NCBI RefSeq assembly: GCF_900343025.1
Contig: NZ_OUND01000003.1
Location: 62,001-126,000 of the forward strand
Direction: 5' to 3'
From: Arsenophonus endosymbiont of Aleurodicus floccissimus
GTDB lineage: Bacteria > Pseudomonadota > Gammaproteobacteria > Enterobacterales > Enterobacteriaceae
Length of the DNA stretch: 64,000 nucleotides
Shown: one piece after another, positions 44,105-56,356 of the stretch
Layout: each line of letters starts with the position of its first letter
Position numbering within the stretch: position 1 is the stretch's first letter
Translations under genes and position numbers: made by a program
Notes under the pieces: generated by a model
What the model saw: only the letters and a program-made list of their open reading frames with translations
Databases searched by the model: none
What the model was told of the DNA's origin: nothing

Positions 44105-44154
44105 TACCCTGTACGTTATTTATTTAACATAGTTGTAATGAAGAGGTTCATCCC

Positions 44155-46107
44155 TTGAGTGACATGGCGAAAAACCTGATTCTCTGGGTAGTCATTGCGG
44201 TAGTCCTGATGTCTCTATTCCAGAGTTTTGGTCCTAGCGATTCGAATAGTCGCAGGGTGGATTATTCTACCTTTATGAATGAGTTAACTCAGGATCAGAT
44301 ACGTGAAGTGCGGATTTCTGATCGTGAAATTAGTGTTAAGAAAACGGATAACAGTCGTTATACGACTTATATTCCAGTGCGAGAGGATCCAAGATTGTTG
44401 GATACCTTGCTTGAAAGGCATGTCACCGTCATTGGTGAACCACCTCAAGAGCAAAGTTTCTTAGCGACTATTTTCATTTCCTGGTTCCCAATGCTTTTAC
44501 TAATTGGGGTTTGGATCTTTTTTATGCGTCAGATGCAAGGAGGAGGTGGCAAAGGTGCTATGTCCTTTGGTAAGAGTAAGGCGCGCATGCTGACAGAAGA
44601 TCAAATTAAAACCACTTTTGCTGATATTGCCGGTTGTGATGAAGCGAAAGAAGAAGTTGGTGAACTAGTTGAATATTTGCGTGAACCGGGGCGTTTTCAA
44701 AAATTAGGTGGTAAGATTCCTAAGGGAATTTTGATGGTAGGGCCACCGGGAACAGGTAAAACTTTATTGGCAAAAGCCATTGCTGGTGAAGCAAAAGTTC
44801 CTTTTTTTACTATTTCCGGTTCAGATTTCGTAGAAATGTTCGTTGGTGTTGGTGCTTCTCGAGTTCGTGATATGTTTGAACAAGCAAAGAAAGCCGCGCC
44901 TTGTATTATATTTATTGACGAAATCGATGCGGTTGGCCGCCAACGTGGCGCAGGTTTGGGAGGAGGGCACGATGAACGTGAACAAACTCTTAACCAAATG
45001 TTGGTAGAGATGGATGGATTTGAAGGTAATGAAGGTATTATTGTTATTGCCGCTACCAACCGTCCCGATGTGTTAGATCCGGCATTATTGCGTCCTGGAC
45101 GTTTTGATCGGCAGGTTGTTGTGGGTTTGCCTGATGTACGTGGTCGTGAGCAGATTTTGAAAGTTCATATGCGCCGTGTACCTTTAGATCCTAGTGTTGA
45201 TGCTTCAGTATTGGCACGAGGCACACCTGGTTTTTCTGGTGCTGATTTAGCTAATTTAGTTAATGAAGCCGCCCTTTTTGCCGCACGCGGAAATAAGCGT
45301 GTTGTCACGATGGTGGAATTCGAAAAGGCAAAAGACAAGATCATGATGGGTGCTGAACGTCGCTCTATGGTGATGACAGAAGAACAAAAAGAATCTACGG
45401 CTTATCATGAGGCTGGCCATGCGATTATAGGACGTATTGTTCCAGAACATGATCCTGTTCATAAAGTGACAATTATCCCACGTGGTCGTGCGTTAGGTGT
45501 CACATTCTTCTTGCCAGAAGGTGATCAAATTAGTGCGAGTCGGCAAAAGCTAGAAAGTCAAATTTCTACGCTTTACGGCGGCAGATTAGCTGAAGAAATT
45601 ATTTACGGTTCAGAAAAGGTATCTACTGGCGCGTCAAATGACATTAAAGTAGCAACTAATCTTGCTCGTAATATGGTGACGCAATGGGGTTTTTCTGAGA
45701 AATTAGGGCCATTGCTCTATGCCGAAGAAGAAGGTGAGGTTTTCCTGGGCCGTTCGGTTGCTAAAGCTAATCATATGTCAGACGAAACTGCGCGAGCAAT
45801 TGATGAAGAGATCAAGGCAATTATTGATCGTAATTATAAACGAGCTCGTCAGATTTTGAATGAACACATGGATATTTTGCATGCGATGAAGGATGCATTG
45901 ATGAAATATGAAACCATTGATGCACCTCAAATTGATGATTTGATGAATCGCCGTCCAGTTAGAGCTCCAGCTGGCTGGGATGATAATGATAGTAATCCTG
46001 CTGCAACATCCTCATCACAAAGAGAGCCAGAAAAGAATATTTCTGCCGCTCAGGGTGAAGATAATGTGCAAGAAAATGATAATGGAAGTAACACAGAGAA
46101 TCGTTAA
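44155..46107 (+). CDS. ftsH: ATP-dependent zinc metalloprotease FtsH
   Basis: Membrane AAA+ protease that degrades LpxC, sigma-32 and unassembled membrane proteins; regulated by HflKC (10428-12655). 650 residues from TTG 44155, 8 nt after AAGAGG; the ATG at 44164 used in some annotations is too far from that site. Two transmembrane helices (about 8-28 and 102-124), Walker A GPPGTGKT at 196-203, [35 protein letters not shown], zinc site HEAGH starting at H418. The C-terminal tail is acidic and Asn/Ser-rich. Confidence 0.98.
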   Translation: MSDMAKNLILWVVIAVVLMSLFQSFGPSDSNSRRVDYSTFMNELTQDQIREVRISDREISVKKTDNSRYTTYIPVREDPRLLDTLLERHVTVIGEPPQEQSFLATIFISWFPMLLLIGVWIFFMRQMQGGGGKGAMSFGKSKARMLTEDQIKTTFADIAGCDEAKEEVGELVEYLREPGRFQKLGGKIPKGILMVGPPGTGKTLLAKAIAGEAKVPFFTISGSDFVEMFVGVGASRVRDMFEQAKKAAPCIIFIDEIDAVGRQRGAGLGGGHDEREQTLNQMLVEMDGFEGNEGIIVIAATNRPDVLDPALLRPGRFDRQVVVGLPDVRGREQILKVHMRRVPLDPSVDASVLARGTPGFSGADLANLVNEAALFAARGNKRVVTMVEFEKAKDKIMMGAERRSMVMTEEQKESTAYHEAGHAIIGRIVPEHDPVHKVTIIPRGRALGVTFFLPEGDQISASRQKLESQISTLYGGRLAEEIIYGSEKVSTGASNDIKVATNLARNMVTQWGFSEKLGPLLYAEEEGEVFLGRSVAKANHMSDETARAIDEEIKAIIDRNYKRARQILNEHMDILHAMKDALMKYETIDAPQIDDLMNRRPVRAPAGWDDNDSNPAATSSSQREPEKNISAAQGEDNVQENDNGSNTENR

Positions 46108-46145
46108 TGATCATTGGTTCTCTATGTGAAATGAATAAATGATTG

Positions 46146-46175
46146 AAACCCCAGGACAACCTGGGGTTTTGTTTG
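46146..46175 (+). terminator. Rho-independent terminator after ftsH
   Basis: 10-bp perfect stem AAACCCCAGG/CCTGGGGTTT, ACAA loop, TGTTT end, 38 nt after ftsH and just before folP. Confidence 0.9.
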
Positions 46176-46191
46176 GTTGAGTAAGGTGATT

Positions 46192-47040
46192 ATGAAAATT
46201 ACTGCCCGAAAAATAAAGCTTGATCTTAATTGTCCTATCGTTATGGGAATATTAAATGTTACTCCAGACTCTTTTTCTGATGGTGGTATATACAATCGTT
46301 ATGACTATGCGCTCAAGCATGTAGCTAGTATGGTTAACTATGGTGCGGCAATTATCGATATTGGTGGTGAATCAACCCGTCCGGGTGCTAGTGAAGTCAA
46401 TCTACAGCAAGAACTTGATCGAGTTATCCCAATAATCGAAGCAGTAACTGACCGTTTTGATGTTTGGGTTTCTGTTGATACATCTAAAGCTGTTGTCATT
46501 ACAGAGGCAACTAGAGCAGGTGCGCATATTATTAATGATGTTCGGTCGCTACATGAACCGGGTGCATTAGAAGCTGCGGCTGAAACAGGATTACCGATCT
46601 GTATTATGCATATGTTAGGTCAACCTAAGACAATGCAACAAACACCCGATTATAAAAATGTGGTTGCAAAAGTAAAACAGTATTTATCAGATGAAATTGA
46701 ACGTTGTGAAGCTGCTGGCATTGCAAAAAATCGTTTGATTATTGATCCAGGTTTCGGTTTTGGTAAAAACTTGGTGCATAATTATCAATTATTAGCGAAA
46801 TTGAATGAATTTCATGCTTTAGAAGTGCCACTACTAGTTGGTATGTCACGTAAATCTATGATTGGTGAACTATTAGATGTACGACTAGAGGAACGGCTTA
46901 TTGGCGGTATCGCATGCGCAGTTATCGCAGCTATGCAGGGAGCACAGATTATTCGTGCTCATGATGTGAAAGAAACTGTACAGGCTATGAAGATTGTTCA
47001 AGCAACCCTTTCAGTAAAGGAAACAGATGATTATGAGTAA
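46192..47040 (+). CDS. folP: Dihydropteroate synthase
   Basis: Joins pABA to dihydropterin pyrophosphate in folate synthesis; the sulfonamide target. From ATG 46192 (AAGGTG upstream) 282 residues, exactly the E. coli length. Signatures are [36 protein letters not shown] and [12 protein letters not shown]. Its end overlaps the glmM start by 8 nt, so the two are coupled. Confidence 0.97.
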   Translation: MKITARKIKLDLNCPIVMGILNVTPDSFSDGGIYNRYDYALKHVASMVNYGAAIIDIGGESTRPGASEVNLQQELDRVIPIIEAVTDRFDVWVSVDTSKAVVITEATRAGAHIINDVRSLHEPGALEAAAETGLPICIMHMLGQPKTMQQTPDYKNVVAKVKQYLSDEIERCEAAGIAKNRLIIDPGFGFGKNLVHNYQLLAKLNEFHALEVPLLVGMSRKSMIGELLDVRLEERLIGGIACAVIAAMQGAQIIRAHDVKETVQAMKIVQATLSVKETDDYE

Positions 47041-48370
47041 GCGCAAATATTTTGGCACCGATGGTATTCGTGGCAAAGTAGGAGAAAACCCAATTACCCC
47101 TGATTTTGTTTTGAAATTGGGTTGGGCAGCGGGAAAGGTTTTAGCGCGGCATGGTTCTCGTAAAATAATCATAGGTAAAGATACACGCATTTCAGGTTAC
47201 ATGTTGGAGTCATCTTTAGAAGCGGGTCTTGCAGCAGCAGGGTTATCAGCTGCATTTACAGGTCCTATGCCTACACCAGCGATTGCTTATTTAACACGCA
47301 CATACCGTGCTGAAGCAGGTATTGTCATTTCTGCTTCCCATAATCCCTATTATGATAATGGTATTAAATTCTTTTCGATTGATGGCACTAAGTTACCTGA
47401 TGATGTAGAAGAAGCAATAGAAGCTGAGATGGAGAAACCACTTACTTGTGTTGAGTCTGCCGAATTAGGACGAGCGAGTCGCATTGTTGATGCTGCTGGG
47501 CGTTATATAGAGTATTGCAAAGGGACTTTTCCCAGTGACCAAAGTCTAAGTGGATTAAAAATAGTTTTAGATTGTGCTAATGGCGCAACATATCATATTG
47601 CCCCGAATGTTTTAACTGAGCTTGGTGCGGAAGTCATCGCAATCGGCTGTGAACCAAATGGACTGAATATTAATGAGGGTTGTGGCGCGACTGATGTTAC
47701 GCTATTACAAAAACGTCTGGCAACAGAAAAAGCGGATATTGGTCTTGCTTTTGATGGTGATGGTGATCGCGTAATAATGGTTGATCATCGTGGTAATAGA
47801 ATAGATGGTGATCAAATTCTTTATATTATTGTGTGTGATGCACTTCGACAAGGTCAATTGCACGGTGGAGTTGTTGGCACTTTAATGAGTAATATGGGAT
47901 TAGAATTAGCCCTGCAACAGTTGGATATACCTTTTATCAGGGCAAAAGTTGGCGATCGTTATGTTCTCGAAAAATTACAAGAGCAAGGATGGCGGCTTGG
48001 TGCTGAAAATTCAGGCCATATTATTTTGTTAGATAAAACGACAACAGGTGATGGGATTATTGCTGGTTTACAAGTTCTAAGTGCGATGATCCGTAATAAT
48101 ATGAGTCTTTATGATCTCTGTTGTGAGATTAAATTGATGCCTCAGGTATTAATAAATGTGCGTTTTTCCGGTAGCCATAATCCATTGGCCACAGAAGATG
48201 TTTTAAATGTGGTAAACCAAGTGGAAAAAGAACTAGCAGGTAGAGGACGGGTTTTATTGCGTAAATCAGGTACCGAGCCTTTAATTCGTATCATGGTGGA
48301 AGGTGAAAATGAAAAGCAGGTTACCTCAATGGTTAATCGCATTGCTGAAGTGGTTAAGCAAGTGAAATAA
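47033..48370 (+). CDS. glmM: Phosphoglucosamine mutase
   Basis: Converts glucosamine-6-P to glucosamine-1-P for UDP-GlcNAc, peptidoglycan and LPS; essential. From ATG 47033 it is 445 residues and starts [17 protein letters not shown]. Catalytic Ser102 in ISASHNP, metal loop DGDGDR, phosphate loop [12 protein letters not shown]. An in-frame ATG 6 nt earlier is less likely. Confidence 0.97.
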   Translation: MSKRKYFGTDGIRGKVGENPITPDFVLKLGWAAGKVLARHGSRKIIIGKDTRISGYMLESSLEAGLAAAGLSAAFTGPMPTPAIAYLTRTYRAEAGIVISASHNPYYDNGIKFFSIDGTKLPDDVEEAIEAEMEKPLTCVESAELGRASRIVDAAGRYIEYCKGTFPSDQSLSGLKIVLDCANGATYHIAPNVLTELGAEVIAIGCEPNGLNINEGCGATDVTLLQKRLATEKADIGLAFDGDGDRVIMVDHRGNRIDGDQILYIIVCDALRQGQLHGGVVGTLMSNMGLELALQQLDIPFIRAKVGDRYVLEKLQEQGWRLGAENSGHIILLDKTTTGDGIIAGLQVLSAMIRNNMSLYDLCCEIKLMPQVLINVRFSGSHNPLATEDVLNVVNQVEKELAGRGRVLLRKSGTEPLIRIMVEGENEKQVTSMVNRIAEVVKQVK

Positions 48371-48612
48371 ATCATAATATTTTTACAAAAGATCATATGG
48401 TTGTATAAGTATTATGTCATTTTTCGCCAACTGGCTTTGGAGAACAACTTTTGTTGTTTTTTTCTACAAACAGTACGATGAGATAAAAAATAATCTTGCT
48501 TGTCAGCTAAGGTTTGGTTAGTATTCAAAACCGCTCCTTAAAGTAACGACTTAAGGAGGAAGTTGCAATAGATAGGTTTTTCCGAGCTTTATTGTCAAAT
48601 AGGTAGTTAGCT
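48371..48612. other. glmM-secG spacer with a hairpin covering an AAGGAGG motif
   Basis: CTCCTTAA (48534-48541) pairs with TTAAGGAG (48551-48558), masking a perfect Shine-Dalgarno sequence. The nearest start after it is TTG-CAA-TAG, a two-codon frame; secG itself begins 55 nt later with AGGT as its ribosome site. No other feature recognised. Confidence 0.4.
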
Positions 48613-48951
48613 ATGTACATAACCATTTTGGTTATCTTTTTATTAGTCTCAATTGCGCTGATTGGTATGGTCATGCTGCAACAAGGGAAAGGTGCTGATA
48701 TGGGAGCTTCATTCGGTGCAGGTGCTTCTGCAACATTATTTGGTTCATCAGGATCAGGTAATTTTATGACGCGGATAACGGCTATCTTTGCAACATTATT
48801 CTTTGTTATCAGTTTAATTTTAGGGAATTTAACTGCTAGTAAAAGTGTGACTGGAGGCAAATGGGAAAACATTGGTGAACCTGTTAAAGTTGAGAAACCA
48901 GTGGGAGTTCCTACAGCGCCTGTAGCACCAACAAGTGATATCCCTCATTAA
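48613..48951 (+). CDS. secG: Protein-export membrane protein SecG
   Basis: Small subunit of the SecYEG translocon. 112 residues (E. coli 110). Two transmembrane helices (about 3-22 and 54-72) flank the conserved cytoplasmic loop MVMLQQGKGADMGASFG, GASATLFGSSGSGNFM. Pro/Val-rich tail. Followed by tRNA-Leu as in E. coli. Confidence 0.96.
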   Translation: MYITILVIFLLVSIALIGMVMLQQGKGADMGASFGAGASATLFGSSGSGNFMTRITAIFATLFFVISLILGNLTASKSVTGGKWENIGEPVKVEKPVGVPTAPVAPTSDIPH

Positions 48952-49009
48952 TTAAGCAACAGTTTGTGTAGTGAGTGAGGCTGTTATTAAAAAATTGTCT
49001 TACTGGTGT

Positions 49010-49099
49010 GCCGAGCTGGTGAAATTGGTATACACGCTACCTTGAGGTGGTAGTGCCTATAAAACGGGCGTACGGGTTCAAGTCCCGTTCTCGGCACCA
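49010..49099 (+). tRNA. leuU: tRNA-Leu (GAG)
   Basis: 90 nt with CCA; anticodon GAG in the loop TTGAGGT and a long class II variable arm, in the position of E. coli leuU. Oddities: acceptor base 7 is C opposite T66, a C-U mismatch, and the variable arm is 3 nt longer than in E. coli. Confidence 0.95.
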
Positions 49100-49113
49100 T
49101 TTTAAAAGATAGC

Positions 49114-49142
49114 TTGCGTTTCGCATATTATAAGCGTAAAAT
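49114..49142 (+). promoter_or_regulatory. Promoter of the tRNA-fMet/rimP-nusA-infB unit
   Basis: TTGCGT at 49114-49119, exactly 17 nt, TAAAAT at 49137-49142, then a short G/C-rich stretch (CTGCGG) typical of stringently controlled promoters; 16 nt before the tRNA. Confidence 0.7.
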
Positions 49143-49158
49143 CTGCGGAATTTCCGAA

Positions 49159-49235
<77 letters not shown>

Positions 49236-49344
49236 CTTCTTAGCATATGATCTATTTCAGGCGTCTTATTGGATTATTTTCGTTTGGAAGAGTCCTGAGT
49301 AAGGGGTTATAAACCTACTGGAAGTGTATAGGGTCCAGTTGCAT

Positions 49345-49369
49345 AAAGCCCCGGTTTTCGGGGTTTTTT
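49345..49369 (+). terminator. Terminator after tRNA-fMet
   Basis: AGCCCCG/CGGGGTT stem, short T-rich loop, T6 tail. Ends most tRNA transcripts while some continue into rimP. Confidence 0.85.
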
Positions 49370-49390
49370 GTTATTTAAAACAGAATTACT

Positions 49391-49410
49391 GGGCTTTTAG
49401 CCCTTTTTTT
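49391..49410 (+). terminator. Second terminator/attenuator just before rimP
   Basis: GGGCT-TTT-AGCCC stem followed by T7, ending 17 nt before the rimP start. With the preceding hairpin it forms a double attenuator. Confidence 0.75.
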
Positions 49411-49427
49411 ATGTCTGGGGATGGGGT

Positions 49428-51418
<1,991 letters not shown>

Positions 51419-51439
51419 TTTGTAGCAGGAAGGAACAGA

Positions 51440-54055
51440 ATGGCAGATGAAACTGTAAAATCATTGGCAGCAGAGATTCAAACTTCAGTTGAACGCTTGG
51501 TACAGCAGTTTGCTGATGCCGGGATAAAGAAAACTGAAAATGACGCTGTTACTCAAAATGAAAAAGAAACTTTACTTGCATACTTAAATCGTGAAGATGG
51601 GACGACAGGTAACCAGACTGGCAAATTAACACTACAGCGAAAAACTCGCAGCACACTAAGTGTACCGAGTACTGGCGGAAAAAGTAAATCAGTCAACATT
51701 GAGGTCCGTAAAAAGCGCACATATGTTGACCGCGATGTCTTGGAAAAAGCGAAAGCTGAAGAACAAGTGAAGCATGAAGCGGAAGAGCAAGCAAAGTGCG
51801 AAGCAGCGGAAAAAGAGAAAGTGAAACAAAGTAAAAATAATCCAAAAACAGCTAAATCCAGTCAAGATTCAGCTGGTTATACTGAAAAACAGCGTCGCGA
51901 AGCTGAGGTAGCAGAGCTTAAACGTAAAGCTGAAGAAGAGATGCGACGTAAGGTTGAAGCGGAAGCTAAACGTGTTGCCGAAGAAGCTCGTCGTATGGCA
52001 GAGGAAAACTCCAATCGTTGGAGTAGTGATGACGAAACAGAAGATAATGTAGATTATCATACTACGACTTCTCGTCATGCTCGTGAAGCAGAAGATGAAA
52101 ATGATGCCCAAGAAGAAGGCCGTCGCGCCCGAAATCGAGGTGGAAAGGCTACTCGGCAGAAAAAAAATAATAAACATTCTGAAAAAGCTGATCGCGAAGA
52201 AGAGCGAGCGGTTGGTCGTACGAATAAAACCAAAGGTAAACAGAAAAAAACCAGTTTATTACAGCAAAGTTTCACAAAACCGGTTGCGGTTATTAACCGC
52301 GATGTTGTGATTGGCGAAACTATCTCGGTTGCTGAATTAGCGAATAAGATGGCAATTAAAGGCTCGCAAGTTGTCAAGACCATGATGAAAATGGGCGCTA
52401 TGGTGACCATCAATCAGGTTGTTGATCAAGAAACAGCGCAACTTGTGGCAGAGGAAATGGGGCATAAAGTTATTTTACGACGTGAAAACGAGCTGGAAGA
52501 AGCGATTTTAAATGATCGTGATACCGGTGAAGCAGTTGCAGAACCTCGAGCGCCAGTCGTAACGATCATGGGGCATGTTGACCATGGTAAAACTTCATTA
52601 CTTGACTATATTCGTTCAACTAAAGTTGCATCGGGTGAAGCCGGCGGCATTACCCAGCACATAGGTGCCTATCATGTTGAAACAGATAAAGGCATGATTA
52701 CCTTCTTAGATACACCAGGACATGCTGCATTTACTTCAATGCGCGCGCGCGGTGCTAAAGCAACGGATATTGTTGTTTTGGTCGTTGCGGTGGATGATGG
52801 TGTGATGCCTCAGACGATAGAAGCTATTCAGCATGCCAAGGCCGCTAATGTGCCGGTTGTCGTTGCAGTTAATAAAATTGATAAACACGAAGCTGATCCT
52901 GATCGCGTCAAAAATGAGCTGTCGCAATATGGTGTTGTAGCTGAAGAGTGGGGTGGCGAAAATCAATTTATCAATGTATCTGCCAAAAAAGGGACAGGCA
53001 TTGATGAATTATTAGAAGCTATCTTATTACAAGCTGAAGTATTAGAACTCAAAGCGGTTCGTACTGGAATGGCAAGTGGTGTTGTTATCGAGTCTTATTT
53101 GGACAAAGGTCGCGGATCGGTTGCGACGATTTTAGTTCAGGAAGGCACCCTTAATAAAGGTGACATTGTACTATGTGGTTTTGAGTATGGCCGTATTCGT
53201 GCAATGCGTAATGAATTAGGTGAAGATATTCAGTCTGCGGGGCCATCGATTCCGGTTGAAATTCTGGGGTTATCAAATGTACCTTCAGCAGGTGATGAAG
53301 CAACGGTTGTCCGTGATGAAAAGAAAGCGCGTGAGGTTGCACTTTATCGTCAAGGTAAATTCCGAGAAGTAAAATTGGCACGCCAGCAGAAGTCAAAACT
53401 AGAAAACATGTTTGCTAATATGGAAGATGGTAAGATTTCTGAGTTAAATATTGTATTAAAAACCGATGTACAAGGTAGCTGTGAAGCCATTACTGATTCG
53501 TTGCAAAAATTATCAACTGATGAAGTGAAAGTAAAAATTATTGGTTCAGGTGTGGGTGGTATTACAGAAACCGATGTTACATTGGCTGCTGCTTCTAATG
53601 CAATTATCATTGGTTTCAATGTGCGCGCCGATACTGCAGCAAGACGCATTGTTGAAAGTGAAAATTTGGATCTACGCTATTACTCGGTTATTTATAGTCT
53701 TATCGATGAGATCAAACAGGCGATGAGTGGTATGTTGGAGCCTGAATATAAACAGCAAATTATTGGATTAGCTGAAGTCCGTCATGTATTTAAATCACCC
53801 AAATTTGGGGCCATTGCTGGTTGTATGGTTGTTGAAGGCATAATCAAGCGTAATAACCCTATCCGTGTATTGCGAGATAATGTGGTTATTTATGAAGGTG
53901 AATTGGAATCATTACGTCGCTTTAAAGATGATGTCAACGAAGTACGCAATGGTATGGAGTGTGGTATTGGTGTGAAGAATTATAATGATGTACGTGTTGG
54001 TGATATGATAGAAGTATTTGAAATCATTGAAGTGAAACGTTCTATTGATAATTAA
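51440..54055 (+). CDS. infB: Translation initiation factor IF-2
   Basis: GTPase that brings fMet-tRNA to the 30S subunit. 871 residues (E. coli 890). N-terminal IF2N domain, a long Lys/Glu/Arg-rich coiled region (about 100-270), second IF2N domain (about 290-345), G domain with GHVDHGKT at 378-385, DTPGHAAF and NKIDK, then domains II-IV ending [12 protein letters not shown] strong terminator follows, unlike the uninterrupted E. coli operon. Confidence 0.98.
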   Translation: MADETVKSLAAEIQTSVERLVQQFADAGIKKTENDAVTQNEKETLLAYLNREDGTTGNQTGKLTLQRKTRSTLSVPSTGGKSKSVNIEVRKKRTYVDRDVLEKAKAEEQVKHEAEEQAKCEAAEKEKVKQSKNNPKTAKSSQDSAGYTEKQRREAEVAELKRKAEEEMRRKVEAEAKRVAEEARRMAEENSNRWSSDDETEDNVDYHTTTSRHAREAEDENDAQEEGRRARNRGGKATRQKKNNKHSEKADREEERAVGRTNKTKGKQKKTSLLQQSFTKPVAVINRDVVIGETISVAELANKMAIKGSQVVKTMMKMGAMVTINQVVDQETAQLVAEEMGHKVILRRENELEEAILNDRDTGEAVAEPRAPVVTIMGHVDHGKTSLLDYIRSTKVASGEAGGITQHIGAYHVETDKGMITFLDTPGHAAFTSMRARGAKATDIVVLVVAVDDGVMPQTIEAIQHAKAANVPVVVAVNKIDKHEADPDRVKNELSQYGVVAEEWGGENQFINVSAKKGTGIDELLEAILLQAEVLELKAVRTGMASGVVIESYLDKGRGSVATILVQEGTLNKGDIVLCGFEYGRIRAMRNELGEDIQSAGPSIPVEILGLSNVPSAGDEATVVRDEKKAREVALYRQGKFREVKLARQQKSKLENMFANMEDGKISELNIVLKTDVQGSCEAITDSLQKLSTDEVKVKIIGSGVGGITETDVTLAAASNAIIIGFNVRADTAARRIVESENLDLRYYSVIYSLIDEIKQAMSGMLEPEYKQQIIGLAEVRHVFKSPKFGAIAGCMVVEGIIKRNNPIRVLRDNVVIYEGELESLRRFKDDVNEVRNGMECGIGVKNYNDVRVGDMIEVFEIIEVKRSIDN

Positions 54056-54079
54056 TGCCCTTCTTTATTGATGATTATT

Positions 54080-54109
54080 AAAAGGCCATAACATCAGTTA
54101 TGGCCTTTT
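54080..54109 (+). terminator. Rho-independent terminator after infB
   Basis: 13-bp perfect stem AAAAGGCCATAAC/GTTATGGCCTTTT with ATCA loop, 25 nt past infB. The 200 bp from here to rbfA are extremely AT-rich and otherwise empty. Confidence 0.92.
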
Positions 54110-54312
54110 AGTTAAAGAGTTATAGATAACCATTTAGATTGGGTATATTGGTTATTGATTGTTGCGATGAGATTAATTCTATTATGATAAATAATAATTA
54201 ATATTTATTTAATATAAGAATAAAATAGATATAAGTATTGAATTTTAATATATATATCATAATAATTAATGGTCATTATATTTTAGTTTTACCCTTGTGA
54301 GGAGATATCATA

Positions 54313-54729
54313 ATGGCAAAAGAGTTTGGTCGTGCTCAGCGTGTTGCCCAGGAAATACAAAAAGAGATCGCTATTATTCTTCATCGAGAAATTAAAGATC
54401 CACGTGTTAAAATGGCTACTGTCTCAGGGGTGGAAGTTTCTCGCGATTTGGCTTATGCCAAAGTATTCGTGACTTTTTTAAACATATCAGCAAAAGAACA
54501 TGAAACAGATATGGTTAAAAATGGTATTAAAGTATTGAATGGCGATATGGCGAAACATATTCGTTCTTTGTTGGGTAAAGCGATGCGTTTACGTATTGTT
54601 CCTGAATTAACTTTTTTTTATGATAGCTCTTTGGTGGAAGGTATGTGTATGTCTAATTTAGTTAGCAACGTGATCCGTGATGATGAAAAGCGCCTTCATA
54701 CTAAAAAAGATGATAAAGAGAGCAAGTAA
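54313..54729 (+). CDS. rbfA: Ribosome-binding factor A
   Basis: KH-type factor that binds pre-30S, released by RsgA (656-1705), and cold-adaptive. 138 residues (E. coli 133). [20 protein letters not shown] start, [36 protein letters not shown] upstream. The last base of its stop is the first of the truB ATG. Confidence 0.97.
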   Translation: MAKEFGRAQRVAQEIQKEIAIILHREIKDPRVKMATVSGVEVSRDLAYAKVFVTFLNISAKEHETDMVKNGIKVLNGDMAKHIRSLLGKAMRLRIVPELTFFYDSSLVEGMCMSNLVSNVIRDDEKRLHTKKDDKESK

Positions 54730-55670
54730 TGAGGCTTCGTCGTGGTCGTGAGGTTCACGGAGTATTGTTATTAGATAAACCGGCAGAACTTTCATCTAAT
54801 GACGCTTTGCAGAAAGTATGTCGTTTATTTAATGCAAAAAAAGCCGGTCATACAGGAGTACTTGATCCTTTAGCAACTGGCATGTTGCCGATTTGTTTGG
54901 GTGAAGCAACCAAATTTTCACAATTTTTACTTGATTCTGATAAACGCTATCGGGTTATTGCTCGTTTAGGACAGCGTACTGATACTTCTGATGCGCATGG
55001 TAAAATAATTTGTCAACGCCCTATCGAAATAACACAGCTGCAACTTGATAAGGCATTAGATCAATTTCGTGGTAATTTAATCCAAATACCGTCTATGTAT
55101 TCTGCGCTTAAATATCAGGGTAAGTCACTCTATGAATATGCCCGTCAGGGGATTACTATTGAACGTGAAGGCCGGCCGATTACTGTTTATGATTTACAAT
55201 TTGAGCGTTGGCAAAAGAATGAACTGGAATTAACAATTCATTGTTCTAAAGGAACTTATATACGAACTATTATTGATGATTTAGGTGAATTGTTGGGTTG
55301 TGGTGCTCATGTTATTTATCTAAGGCGCTTACAGGTAGCTAGTTATCCCACTGAACGTATGGTAACAATAGAACAATTATATACCCTTAAGCAGCAAGTG
55401 GAATTAGGGACAACTTCTCTGGAGGCACAATTAGATCCTTTATTATTACCAATGGATACAGCAGTTAATCGTTTTCCTGAAATCAATATTTCATCGATTG
55501 TTGCAAGCTATTTTAAACAAGGGCAAGCGGTTGTTGTTGCTAACCATCGGCTTTCCGAAGGTAATAAAGTTCGCGTAACAAAAGGTGATATGCATAAATT
55601 TATTGGTATTGCTGAGATCGATGAACAAAATAGGATAGCACCTCGTCGTTTAGTGGTGGAAAGTGTTTGA
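54729..55670 (+). CDS. truB: tRNA pseudouridine(55) synthase
   Basis: Makes pseudouridine 55 in the T-loop of tRNAs. 313 residues (E. coli 314). Catalytic D46 in [29 protein letters not shown] and the PUA-like C-terminal domain are present. Overlaps rbfA by one base. Confidence 0.97.
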   Translation: MRLRRGREVHGVLLLDKPAELSSNDALQKVCRLFNAKKAGHTGVLDPLATGMLPICLGEATKFSQFLLDSDKRYRVIARLGQRTDTSDAHGKIICQRPIEITQLQLDKALDQFRGNLIQIPSMYSALKYQGKSLYEYARQGITIEREGRPITVYDLQFERWQKNELELTIHCSKGTYIRTIIDDLGELLGCGAHVIYLRRLQVASYPTERMVTIEQLYTLKQQVELGTTSLEAQLDPLLLPMDTAVNRFPEINISSIVASYFKQGQAVVVANHRLSEGNKVRVTKGDMHKFIGIAEIDEQNRIAPRRLVVESV

Positions 55671-55688
55671 TAGGATTTAGATGTAATC

Positions 55689-55717
55689 TTGCGTTATGAT
55701 TAATTGAAGCGTAAAAT
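55689..55717 (+). promoter_or_regulatory. Promoter of rpsO
   Basis: TTGCGT at 55689-55694, 17 nt, TAAAAT at 55712-55717: the same two hexamers and spacing as the tRNA-fMet promoter. About 75 nt before rpsO. Confidence 0.65.
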
Positions 55718-55793
55718 AGGTTAGCATTTGTTCGGGAATGGCTGAATTAGAGATTGGCTTTCCTTATGTTTAATGGAAAATTTGGAGTTATTT

Positions 55794-56063
55794 ATGTCTC
55801 TAAGTACCGAAGCGAAAGCGCAAATTATCTCAGACTATGGCCGTGATAAAAATGATACGGGTTCTAGTGAAGTTCAGGTTGCTCTATTAACTGCGGAGAT
55901 CAATCATTTGCAAGGTCACTTTGTCAAGCACAAGAAAGATCACCACAGCCGTCGAGGGCTGTTGCGTATGGTTGCTCAGCGTCGTAAGCTATTGAATTAT
56001 CTTAAGGGTAAAGATGTTGCTCATTATACCACACTTATTGAGCGCTTAGGATTACGTCGCTGA
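55794..56063 (+). CDS. rpsO: 30S ribosomal protein S15
   Basis: 89 residues, standard. Starts [20 protein letters not shown] after TTGGAG; an in-frame ATG at 55773 would add seven unconserved residues. [20 protein letters not shown] is the rRNA-binding signature. Confidence 0.98.
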   Translation: MSLSTEAKAQIISDYGRDKNDTGSSEVQVALLTAEINHLQGHFVKHKKDHHSRRGLLRMVAQRRKLLNYLKGKDVAHYTTLIERLGLRR

Positions 56064-56080
56064 TTAGTTGGTTTCAAAAG

Positions 56081-56105
56081 AAAAGGGGCCTACTGGCCCC
56101 TTTTC
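56081..56105 (+). terminator. Rho-independent terminator after rpsO
   Basis: 10-bp stem AAAAGGGGCC/GGCCCCTTTT with TACT loop, 17 nt after rpsO. Confidence 0.93.
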
Positions 56106-56220
56106 TGCTAGAAAGCGGAAAAAATTTTTAGAATTGGTTTACACTTACAAAATGATTTTAGGAAATAGATTTTTGTCAATTTATTTCTAAATAATGTGAG
56201 CTTCTTTAGCTACAACCGGT

Positions 56221-56290
56221 TCGCGCGGCTAATGACAATACTGATATTCACAAAATAAGTAAAAATATTCAGTATTGTCATTAGTCGCGA
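56221..56290 (+). promoter_or_regulatory. Long pnp leader hairpin, candidate RNase III/PNPase autoregulation site
   Basis: TCGCG and CTAATGACAATACTGA (to about 56244) pair with TCAGTATTGTCATTAG and CGCGA (56269-56290), over 20 bp with one small internal bulge. In E. coli an RNase III-cleaved leader duplex of this kind lets PNPase repress its own translation. It lies 66 nt before the pnp start. Confidence 0.75.
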
Positions 56291-56356
56291 GAATGTAGCA
56301 AGAAAGGAAATATTGGTGTTGTTATATAAATAAACAGTTATTAAAAGGGTATTATT

